Origin: Phellopilus nigrolimitatus
Taxonomy: Eukaryota; Basidiomycota; Agaricomycetes; Hymenochaetales; Hymenochaetaceae
Reading direction: 5' to 3'
Assembly: GCA_021029095.1 (NCBI GenBank)
Contig: JAJOHG010000033.1
Span: 124,001 to 188,000, forward strand
DNA: 64,000 bases
The notes below the pieces were generated by a model that saw only the letters and a program-made list of their open reading frames with translations, was not told the origin of the DNA and did not search any database. This document shows positions 54,361 to 64,000 of this stretch, piece by piece. Within the stretch, counting starts at the first letter, position 1, and each line of letters begins with the position of its first letter. The position numbers and the translations under genes were made by a program.

Positions 54361-55452
54361 ATGCCCGGAATAAACGACAGCAAATGCGTCCTCGTCGTCG
54401 GCGCGACGTCGGGTATCGGCCGCGCGCTCGCGCTCGCGATACACGCCCTGCCGACGAAGCCCACTGTGATCGCTACTGGCCGTCGTAAAGACAGGCTCGA
54501 CGAGCTTGCCAAGAACGGGGAAGAAGACGGCGAAGGCCGCTTTGGGGTCGTCCAGGTGGACATATCGGCTGGGCGAGACGCGCTGAAGGGATTCATCGAC
54601 AATGTGCTGGTAAAATACCCGGAAGTGAGTGCTCAGCACAGACGCAGTCGGGAATATCCAATATCTTTATTTCTTCGTATCAAGTTAGACACGATCATTT
54701 TCTCTGCAGGCATCCAGAATGCTACCGACTTTACAAAGCCAGACAAGATCGACCTCGACGGCAAGTGTCAAATCCGAGGGCCGTCTGCCTCTTCCTGACG
54801 ACTCTACGCTACACAGCCGTATCCAAAGAGGTCGACACGAACTACATGGCCATCTTCGCCATGATAAAATTCGTGCTGCCGCACTTCCTGAAACTCAGCG
54901 TGCGTTTCTGAAGTCTGAGTCAGTCGTTCTTCTGACACCAAACGTTTCGCGGATCGAGCAGGCGGCGGGACGGCATGCGTTCATCGTCCCGATTAGCTCG
55001 GGCCTGGCCATCCTGCCGCTTTCCCCGTGCGCGGACTACTGCGCGACCAAGGCGGCGCTGCACAGCCTGAGCATATCCCTTCACATCAGTCTGGGCAATA
55101 CAAATGTGCACGTCATGGAGATAATGCCGCCGTAAGCCCTTAATGTGCATTTAGATTTCACAAAAGACTGAGGTCACGAGCAGACTTGTAGAGTCGGAGC
55201 TTCACGACAGTAAGTTCGAGTAATTTAGGCCGTGAGAGCCAGGTTGAGGACTGAATTCAACCATTCGCAGGCCAAGGTACAACTGAAAGGCTCTCCAAGA
55301 TATGGATGCCCCTAGACGAATTCACGCGATATGCGATGGAGGGCCTCCAGCGCGGTGACTTCAACACCGTCGTTCCAGCGGACAAGGGAGTTTGGGCCAA
55401 GTTTGAAGAGGGAAAAGTTGAAGCGATCCAGCGGAGGCATATGGGGAAGTGA
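54361..55452 (+). CDS. Short-chain dehydrogenase/reductase
   Basis: Six exons: 54361-54624, 54685-54760, 54817-54899, 54962-55131, 55184-55209 and 55271-55452; 801 nt, 266 aa. Cofactor motif VGATSGIGRALAL (TGxxxGIG type) at residues 13-25, ATGRRKDRL (NADP-leaning basic residues), IIFSAGIQN (NNAG position), and catalytic PISSG-x-DYCATKAAL (Ser, Tyr, Lys). Classical SDR fold; related fungal proteins resemble DltE-like oxidoreductases. Substrate unknown. Intron 2 has a GC donor (GACG/GCAAGT) with a normal AG acceptor. Exon 5 is only 26 nt. The acceptor of exon 4 (54,962) could alternatively be three bases upstream. Confidence 0.85.
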
Positions 55453-56173
55453 ATGTTGAAAATATGGATTCGCTCGGTCATCAAATGACTCTGTCCGCCA
55501 CCAGAATTGTAACACCAATGGCTTGTGGAGAGAATAACGTTCACAGTCAACCAGATTAATCCCCCATGAGACAGATGTGCGGACAGTAATGAATGGTTCA
55601 TGTTCGTCAGAGAGAAGACGTATGAGAGATTAGCCTGTAACGGTGTCTCCAGTTTCCGGTAGTACACATGGGAGACTCCGACTGATCAGTCATGAGGTCC
55701 GGTTCGCGTTCCTCTTCACTGCTAGAGAGCGGCGGCAGCTAAGCAGAGCAGGGGGTGTTATCACAATACAGTGGATGCATTAGACGTTGCAGATGCTGCC
55801 ACAGGTCCCCGAGAGAACGAACGAGTGGCACTGTATCCGTATGTGTACGCGTCTCCAAGGCAAGGTGCGGTAAAACTCGTCAGCGGCCGCGCTGACGAAT
55901 ATTTGATATAGGAGCAGTGATTGCAGGCGCCCAAAACGCTGTACCGTATAGAAATTATTTGGACACGCGTTCACATCGTCGTCGAGGCAGAAGGGAAGAG
56001 TATGGAAGATAGTATCTGAGTCAATCTGGTAACACTTGTGGCTGACTCCGGTTTGTTCCCACGGCTGCTACTTTTTTTTTCTGGTCGAGTCACCATCGCG
56101 CATACACCCAAATATCTAGTCCAGGACTCCAGGACAGATCTACACACCCTTTCTTGCTTTCTTTCCCATAGGC
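55453..56173. other. Intergenic: SDR 3' flank and LYS1 promoter
   Basis: No supported gene. A search for a Gcn4/CpcA-type TGACTC element found one TGACTC at 56,042 on the plus strand, 132 bp before the LYS1 start, fitting general amino-acid control; this is a short motif and may be chance. Confidence 0.4.
56042..56047 (+). promoter_or_regulatory. Possible Gcn4/CpcA site upstream of saccharopine dehydrogenase
   Basis: TGACTC, the core of the general-control element, lies 132 bp upstream of the LYS1 ATG. Lysine genes of fungi are commonly under this control. Six bases occur by chance often, so weak. Confidence 0.3.
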
Positions 56174-57515
<1,342 letters not shown>

Positions 57516-57768
57516 AATACATGCGTATCTTGACGCTTGTGCGCCGACGCGCGCAGCCGAGAATAGCCCCATGGCTCGTTGTATACTTGTACTGTGTTGG
57601 TTGCTATGGACGCTGATTATTCGGAGAGTAGACGGGGTGAACACCCGCGTTGGTCGAGGTGGGTGGGTAGTGAGGGGAGGCAACGCCTGCCAAAAGAGTG
57701 TGCTTTGTAGCTGCTTACATGTCTACCAAAAACGGAAATTTTGCGGCTCATGAATGAAAGAAAAGTTA
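57516..57768. other. LYS1 3' flank
   Basis: Short 3' region between LYS1 and the foldback. No gene. Confidence 0.5.
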
Positions 57769-58037
57769 CAGAACGAGTTTTTGAGCTCAATTCTCATCCT
57801 TTTTGCACTATTTAAGCTGGAAAATTCTCGGGTGATATGGGGCTGGGAGGTCTACTTTGTCTATTTTTTAATTTCGCCCTCAAAGTACCAGAACAGCCAT
57901 GGAAGGCCGTTGTTCTGGTACTTTGAGGGCGAAATTAAAAAATAGACAAAGTAGACCTCCCAGCCCCATATCACCCGAGAATTTTCCAGCTTAAATAGTG
58001 CAAAAAGGATGAGAATTGAGCTCAAAAACTCGTTCTG
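57769..58037. repeat. Perfect long inverted repeat (127-bp arms, 15-bp spacer)
   Basis: Arms 57,769-57,895 and 57,911-58,037 are exact reverse complements by my base-by-base reading. The spacer GCCATGGAAGGCCGT contains a further GCC/GGC pairing. Composition is AT-richer than the neighbouring genes. Because of the symmetry the same short peptide can be read on both strands, so those frames are artefacts. No target-site duplication or transposase was recognised. Transcription through it would give a 127-bp RNA hairpin. Confidence 0.9.
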
Positions 58038-58841
58038 CGTGTTTGCATGTATGCGCGGGCATTCCTGTGCGCTGAGGTCACGTGTCAGCCGAAAATGCGC
58101 TCTCCCCCCTGCTCTTTTCTTTGCTATAAGTCTTTCCTCGAAACAAGCCACATTATATCAAATGATTATTGTATGTATAGCCTTAAAATACAGTTCTATG
58201 ACTTTAAAAGAATAAAAATCAGCAAGGAGTGGCTGAATTGCATCAAGTTGGCCATCTGTAAATTTTTGCCACCAAAATTTCTTAATTTGGGAAGTGCCGA
58301 AGGTAGAAAGAGAGAGAGAAACGGGTGTGAAATAAAGAGTGATCTGGAACGTACGGAAGGCGGAAGATTCGACGCAGTGGTCGCTAGGCTTGTGTGCTGC
58401 CAAGCGGAGTGCAGCGCTGCCGGTCGTCTCTTTGGTCGCGCTCGACGCGGCTCTGGTCGCAAACACCTTCGAGGCAGTCTCCGCAGTTCCGCCCTCGCTT
58501 AGCCTGCTCTGGGCCAGCAGCTGCATTTGTATTAAACCTCTCTCGCAACGCACCGGTCCCTCACCTACTTATATACATACACACACACTCCGCGCGAGGT
58601 CCATCCTTCCCTTTCTCTCTTTCCCTCCTCCCTCCTCCCTCCCCCTCCCCATCTTATTTTTTCTTTCTTTCTCTCTTCGCCTGCCTGGCTTTTTTTTGCA
58701 GTGGACGCGGACTCCTCGCTCTTTTATATACGCCCGTGTAAACAATTTCTCAAATCGATTGCACCGGTGCTGGCCGCCCCCTCCCGTCTCAATCCCGTAT
58801 CCGTCAATCCCCAGTCCTACCTCCCACCAACCAACACAACA
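58038..58841. other. Intergenic: 5' region of the orphan gene
   Basis: No supported gene. Long CT tracts at about 58,600-58,690 form a pyrimidine-rich leader. Confidence 0.45.
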
Positions 58842-60218
58842 ATGTCGACATCGCCGGTCCCTGTCATCGAGATCTCCCCCGCGCCGCACGAGGCCCCGCA
58901 GCCCGAGCCCTTCTCGCCCTTCACGCCCCTGAACGCGGGCTTCGGTGCCGCCGCGGACGACGCGTACCGGCCGTCCCTCCTCTCGCCCCCCGTGTCCTGC
59001 TGGACGCCCGCGCACCACCGCCCGCGCGCCGCCGCCGGGCGCGGCATCCGCGACGAGGACTTCCAGGCCCTCCTGCGCGCGTCCAAGAAGCAGGACCTGC
59101 GCCGCGAGGTCGCCCTGCGCGCGCACAAGACCAAGCAGAGTGCGTACCCTCCCCCGTCTATCTGCCAACATTAATGATGATATTGAATCGGCTCGCCAGT
59201 GGAGCGCCGCGCGCTGTTCCTCTCGAAGATCGGCGCGCCCCCGTCGCCCACCGCGACCGCCACGCCCAAGACGCCCCCGGACTCGCCCGCGATCTTCCAC
59301 TACAGCCTGCCCTCGCCGGGGCTCGACTCCCCGCTCGCCCTCTTCGAGCGCCTCGGCCTCGGGCCCGGCGCCGGCGCCCACGACCCCGACGCCGCGCGCA
59401 CGGTGTGGGTCGAGCAGGTCGACTTCCGCCGCGCGGCCAAGCGCGCCGCGCCGCCGCCGCCGCAGGCGGAGACGCCGGAGATAGAGATGCCGGCGCAGAC
59501 GCAGACGCAGACGCCGCCCGCCGTGCGCCCGCGCCGCGCGGGCCACGCGCGCAAGAGCTCGCTGCCGTCGCTCGCGCAGATCACAGAGCGCTTCAGCGCG
59601 CAGGCGGCGCCCGCAACGCCGCCCCCTCCCTCGCCGGCCACGCCCTCGCCCGCCACGCCCGCGCGCGCACGCGCACCCCTCCCCGCGTTCCTCAGCGCCC
59701 GCCGCCAGAGCCCCCCACCCGAGGACGTCCCGACAATCGTGCTCACGCGGTCGGACACGGCGGCCGCGTCCAATCCCGCATCCGCACGCCCCCGCCTCGC
59801 GTGCACGGGCCGCATCCGCTTCCCCACGCGCCCGCCGTCTCCGCTCGAACCTCCCGCGACTCCAGTCTCGCCGCGTTCTCCGGCGACGCTGCAGGTCACC
59901 ACGACGCACGTGCCGCGCTCCGCGGCCGCCGCCCCGGCACACCCCGCGGCGCCGCTTACGGCGGCAAACCTGTGCGCGCTCGGCCCGCGCGCGCGCACCG
60001 CCCGCGACATGCTGTGCGCGGTGCGCCGGCGCACGGCGGCGAGCAGCGGCGGCGCTAGCGGGAAGTGGACGCTGGGCGGGGAGGGTGGAGAGGGCGAGGG
60101 CGAGGGCGGCGCCGAGGACGAGAAGGCGCGCCGCCGCATCAGCGCGCCGGCGGAGCTGCCTGCGCGGGCGCGCGGCGGGTTCGCGCACCCCGTGCTCGCG
60201 CTGCCCGGCGGCTTCTGA
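58842..60218 (+). CDS. GC-rich, disordered orphan protein
   Basis: Two exons, 58842-59139 and 59200-60218; 1317 nt, 438 aa, intron 60 nt with phases matching (codon ATG split as A|TG). The product is rich in Pro, Ala, Arg and Ser and looks disordered. A folded core may exist at residues 70-160: DEDFQALLRASKKQDLRREV, RRALFLSKIGAPPSP, SPLALFERLGLGPGA and TVWVEQVDFRR. The C-terminus ends FAHPVLALPGGF. I do not recognise the family. The SKIGAPPSP segment and conserved exon boundary suggest a true gene of basidiomycetes. Very high GC3 also opens long frames on the other strand, which I rejected. Confidence 0.65.
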
Positions 60219-61226
60219 GCTGGCCACCCGCATCTCCACCCTGTCGCATGCTCTGTATCGCGGCCCCGCTGTCTGTCCGACGTCCGCGCTGCTGTCATCT
60301 ACCTGCTTCCTCCCGTACTTACTCCTCCCTTACCGTAATCGCTTCCTTTTAATTACTGCCACTGTCTTCCGGGCCGAACACAGAGGACACTCTTTCCGCG
60401 CCTCCGCAGGCACCGACCGACCTTCGTTTCCGTCCACACGCCCGCCCGCACGCACCTATCCAATCCATAACCCGCGCCGCAAGGGCTGGCCCGCACCCCT
60501 CTCCTCTCCCCTCCCCCCCTACCGTAGCACACACGTCCACTCGCACACGTTAACCGCTTACATCCCGATCTAGAGTTAGTAGTAGTAGTAGTGGCCTGCG
60601 CACGCGTTTCGTTCTTCCTGTACACGTACCGCGCTGCACGCGCACAGGCGCCCTCTGTATTTATTGGCTGCGTGATCCGCAGCGAGCCCGCTCCCCGCCC
60701 GCCCGCCCGTCGCCGCCGCCGCCGCCGCCTCGGCGTCGATCGTCGGGGCGCGCGGGGGCGCGCGGGTGATAGTATCTGATTATTAATGCTATCGCGCTTG
60801 CGCGTCGAGTCGCGTCTAGCGAAGGTCGTCGTCAATTCTCGATGGCGTTTTGTGGCTTGCGTGAGGGTGGCCGGACGGCTGTGGCTGCTGCCGCTCACAG
60901 ACGGCGAAGATCAGGAGAGGTCGCTGCGGTCAAGGGCGAGGCTCGGCCGAGCCTCGACAGCCCGCCACCGCAACCGTCGTTGTCTAAAGACGCACTCGGC
61001 CATTACGCCATGCAAGAACGCCACGCCGGCGCCTCTCTTGACGAGCCTCGCTGCGCGCCCGACGCACGTCCGCACCGAACCAGTAAGTTTTACATGCAGT
61101 TCACAGCACAAGGACAACATTGTATTTTCTACATTTTCTCGCTCGGGCGACGCAGTCGCGAAATAAGTACATGTACATATAACATTGAACGCCCGGCGGA
61201 TTTCTCCTGTCCGCCTAAGATGCGGT
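60219..61226. other. Intergenic between convergent orphan and TauD-like genes
   Basis: GC-rich, 1 kb, with a (TAG)n/(TAGT) tract at about 60,573-60,592 and CGCCGC runs at about 60,705-60,730. No consistent gene model was found. Confidence 0.45.
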
Positions 61227-62833
61227 TCACTGCCGCAGGCCCAGCGCCTCCCGGCGCGACTTGCTGCTCGGGTCGAAGTACGGCCTCTCGCCCTTGAAGC
61301 GGGGCGTCAGCTGCGTGCACGAAAAAGAAGAAAGAAGGAGAGGAAAAGGCGACGCACGAGGGACACCACGCGGTCGCCGACGCGCTTCTCCGCGCCGTAG
61401 TCGAACGTCGCCGTGTGGTAGTTGGACCTGTTGTCCCAGATCGCGAGCGAGTTCTGCCGCAAGCGGGTCAGCAAACCGAGACTCGGTTGCTGTGAAGAAG
61501 TTCAAAGCGGGCTTTGCGTACCTTCTCCCACCTGAAGCGCACCTGCAGGTCGTGGTTCTGCGAGACGAGCGCGAAGAGGTACCTAAGGGGGGAGTCGATA
61601 ATGAGCAGAACGCAGTCAGAGACAAACGGCATGCGCCTACTTGAGGATCGTGTCCGACTCGTCCCTGGTCACTCCTACGATGCGTTTCGTGAAGTTCTGG
61701 TTGACGAAGACGGACTTCCAGCCGGTCACAGGATTGGTCCTATTATACAGAAGTCAGTAGGTGGTATGCAGTACGCCACTGTAATAAAGAAAGTATATAC
61801 CTGATAACGGGATGGACCGCCTCGAGGTGGCTGCCGACGTTTCCGGGGGAGCCGCGCTCTCCTACCACGTTATGAGAATAAGAATTCGTATTGCACAGTA
61901 AGCTAGAGCTCGCGGCCCTCACCTTCGCGGATCTTGATGCCCGCAGCGTCGGCAACAAGATGGAAAAAGCGCGCCTCGTGCACTGCCTCGAGCGTCTCCA
62001 GGTACTTCGCAAAGGAGGGCGAGAGGCGGTCGTACACCTCATATCCGCTAATACAACGCTATAGCTTAATACCCTCTCCGTTATTGAGCCAAAAAACACT
62101 TACGAAGCCCAGAGAGTGTCGCCCCCGGTCACGACTCCGTTGATGGTGGGCAGCGTGTGGAGTTTCAAGATCGCATAGTCAGAGGGCACCGGCTCGAACG
62201 TGATATCCGCGTGCCAGTCCGATCTCCAGCAAACACAAGCGCCTCAGCACAGTCGGTCAGCAGTAGATAAACCAGCCGCGCTCACGACGCAAACTTCGAC
62301 TTGTCCGCGTGCACCGACCCGTAGACCTGACGCCGCTCCGACGTGATGACGCTGATCTCGTCGCCGAGCTCGGACGTCTCCTCGGTGGTCGGGTGCACGT
62401 GGAGCTTCGACGACGCGGGCTTCCCGGAGAGCTCTCCGAGCCTCGTGCCGAGCGCCTTCTGCTCGGCGATTGTGATCTCCTGGTCGCGGAAGAACACGAC
62501 GCCGCGCTGCGACACTGCGAGACAGAGCGTGGGCGTGAAAACTATGTAAGCCGCGCGGAAAGAAGTAGGTAATGCCGCGCGGGTGTGCGTACCGAGGATG
62601 GCGAGGTCCCTGATGAGCGCGTCCGCGTTCGGCGCCTTGAGCAGCTCCGCCAGCTGCACGCCGCGCGCGAACTCGGTGCCGATCGTCGGCGTCGCGTCGG
62701 TCTTCTCGAACGCGTCGAGGGAGGTTCCCAGCTTGAGCGGCGCAGGGCTCCCGGTCAGCTTCAGCGACGCGATCTTCGTCGAGACCGCCTCGGTCTCGGG
62801 GAGCGTGAGTAGCGTCTTCGTCAGAACAGACAT
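61227..62833 (-). CDS. TauD/TfdA-type Fe(II)/2-oxoglutarate dioxygenase
   Basis: Nine exons: 62833-62593, 62514-62286, 62223-62104, 62047-61923, 61861-61801, 61739-61641, 61582-61522, 61453-61367 and 61310-61227; 1107 nt, 368 aa, phases consistent. Family text: QRGVVFFRDQEITIAEQKAL; SDWHADITFEP with the iron-binding His-x-Asp (codons joined across intron 2); VTGGDTLWAS; EAVHPVIRTNPVTGWKSVFV; and IWDNRSNYHTATFDY with the distal iron His. Fungal relatives act on sulfonates such as taurine (yeast Jlp1) to free sulfite. The exact substrate cannot be read. No signal peptide, so cytosolic. Sulfur-limitation control is expected from the family but not visible here. Confidence 0.9.
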
Positions 62834-63622
62834 ATCAGAACAAAACCAAGGAGCAAGTACAAGTAAAAGCAGGAGCAGCAGTTACGGAGCAGTTTAGCTA
62901 GACGCCGAGATAGCCTCGTTTATATGCAGAAGACACCATCTGCGGACGAAGGCGTGACATTGCGCCACAGAGAATCGAGACCCTTTCGGACGATATCTGG
63001 CATGCAGTGGCCGCAGAGCATATTGCATAGGAGGTCATAAGGGTAGGTTACAGGCACAGTCAACACACACAGCATCACCGGCATACGAACGCCAGCCTAT
63101 AGTATGCGCTGAGTAACCTCGATAAGCAGCGGTTTTGAATGTCGGCACTCTATGGCGTGCTTTCGCGCCAGTCGAAGTCGGTTTTGAAACATATCCACTG
63201 ATTGTCATGAAGAAATTCGGGAACAGTTGAATTGCCAGACTGCATCTCCGAGATAACAGAGGTCCCAAAGCCGAACCCGACGAATCTGATCGACAATGCT
63301 CTGCTAATACAGAGTGTAGGTGGTTAGAAGTCAAGTTGCTAGTCGACAAAAATGAGGCTAACCGTATTTGTCAATTCGTCGATCATTTCTGCTTATGTAA
63401 CCTTAGAAAGTCAGGGTTTCGCAACGAGCAGATGGCTGTAGAAATGAATCCGCGAAAGAGAAAGAAAGAAAACTAAAGTGTAGTGGTCCAGACATTTATA
63501 TCTATTGAGGCTACATAAACGTTTTGACGAAGTTCTTCTCTCAGAATACACGAGGCGTTACACATAATTATACACCGGAGAACATCAGACAATCACACAT
63601 CTTGCAACGGGAAAAAACCACG
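62834..63622. other. Intergenic: promoter of the TauD-like gene
   Basis: No supported gene; only short reading frames without domains. Confidence 0.45.
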
Positions 63623-64000
63623 CTAAAATATCTTTCTCTTCCGCGCTCTCGAATAAGGATCCCAGCGATTCCGTACCGGATTTCTTCTTTCCGCCACACT
63701 TCGCCTTGGTGGAGGCGTCGGTGATCTTCCTCGCAGTCGGTTGAGCACGCGCAGGCGTTGACCTGTATGCAGCTCGGCGTTCAGACGACTGATACGAAGG
63801 CCGCGCACATTTTAATCACGAGTGAGAAGAGCACGCACCGTAGTCAACCCGAACCTGATCATCATACTCGTCATCAGACTCTGCGAGCGGGTCGGTAGTT
63901 GAGACTATGTGAAAGGCATCTGAAGACACACGCAAAATTCGGATATCCGACACGGACGGCTACAACGAGGATACTGACGTTCAAACATAGTCCTGTGACG
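63623..64000 (-). CDS. 3' end of an unknown gene (cut by the right edge)
   Basis: Reading the minus strand from the edge, three exon pieces fit one frame: beyond 64,000 to about 63,979, then about 63,919-63,840 (acidic: DPLAESDDEYDDQVRVDY), then about 63,761-63,623 (basic: LRGRSPTPPPRRSVAERRNP). The last ends ARKRKIF-stop. Introns begin GTCAGT and GTGCGT. The basic Arg/Ser/Pro C-terminus could suit a nuclear protein, but I recognise no family. Based on only ~80 codons. Confidence 0.4.

Noticed and set aside
57754..58151. Short frames on both strands with the same peptide across the foldback
   Set aside because: They coincide because of the perfect inverted repeat; no independent evidence for a protein.
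58569..60239. 556-codon open frame on the minus strand
   Set aside because: Antisense to the orphan gene in extremely GC-rich DNA. Composition is Arg/Ala/Gly only, with no domain; a by-product of high GC3.
63035..63349. 104-codon minus-strand frame upstream of the TauD-like gene
   Set aside because: No domain, no splice continuation and unbiased composition; treated as intergenic.

Overview
This 64-kb window looks like nuclear DNA of a filamentous basidiomycete, most likely an Agaricomycete. The support is direct: genes are broken by many short GT-AG introns (mostly 50-75 nt), cytosolic eEF2 and mitochondrial EF-Ts both occur, and several families are typical of mushroom-forming fungi (secreted ureohydrolase, PalI/SUR7 proteins, beta-trefoil-like protein, F-box/LRR families). 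No operons, bacterial signals, tRNA, rRNA or CRISPR arrays were found. Exon-intron models were built by eye. For almost every gene the summed exon length is a multiple of three and the splice phases agree.

Region by region. 1-6.3 kb: a large SAS4-like chromatin protein cut by the left edge, the H/ACA RNP factor NAF1, and divergently from it mitochondrial EF-Ts. 6.9-31.2 kb is the accessory, repeat-shaped part. Two F-box/LRR paralogues of identical exon structure (7.1-8.8 kb, + strand; 28.6-30.3 kb, - strand) face each other as an inverted duplication, and a third truncated relic lies at about 28 kb. Between them are a divergent pair that probably works together (an O-fucosyltransferase-like type II membrane glycosyltransferase and a GDP-fucose-type nucleotide-sugar transporter), a gene-empty GC-rich stretch (15.7-19.2 kb), a CAT-like acyltransferase and a complete Ty1/copia retrotransposon (22,090-27,758) with apparently identical LTRs. 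A Tc1/mariner-like MITE sits in the 3' flank of the first F-box copy, and a hAT-like MITE lies at 30.9 kb.

31.7-64 kb is a dense housekeeping block: PalI/Rim9 pH-signalling membrane protein, secreted agmatinase-like ureohydrolase, eEF2, an APH-fold kinase, a ricin-B-like protein, the WD40 proteins DCAF11 and SIF2/TBL1, a mitochondrial BAX-inhibitor-like protein, a four-helix SUR7-like protein fused to a RING finger, mitochondrial IMP1 protease, TTC1, a short-chain dehydrogenase, saccharopine dehydrogenase (lysine synthesis), a GC-rich disordered orphan, a TauD-type dioxygenase and the 3' end of an unknown gene at the right edge. A perfect 127-bp-arm hairpin lies between saccharopine dehydrogenase and the orphan.

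Several genes are arranged as head-to-head pairs sharing 150-680 bp of promoter DNA. The most interesting candidates for follow-up are the fucose gene pair, the perfect foldback, the SUR7-RING fusion, and the inverted F-box duplication with nested transposons that allow empty-site comparison.
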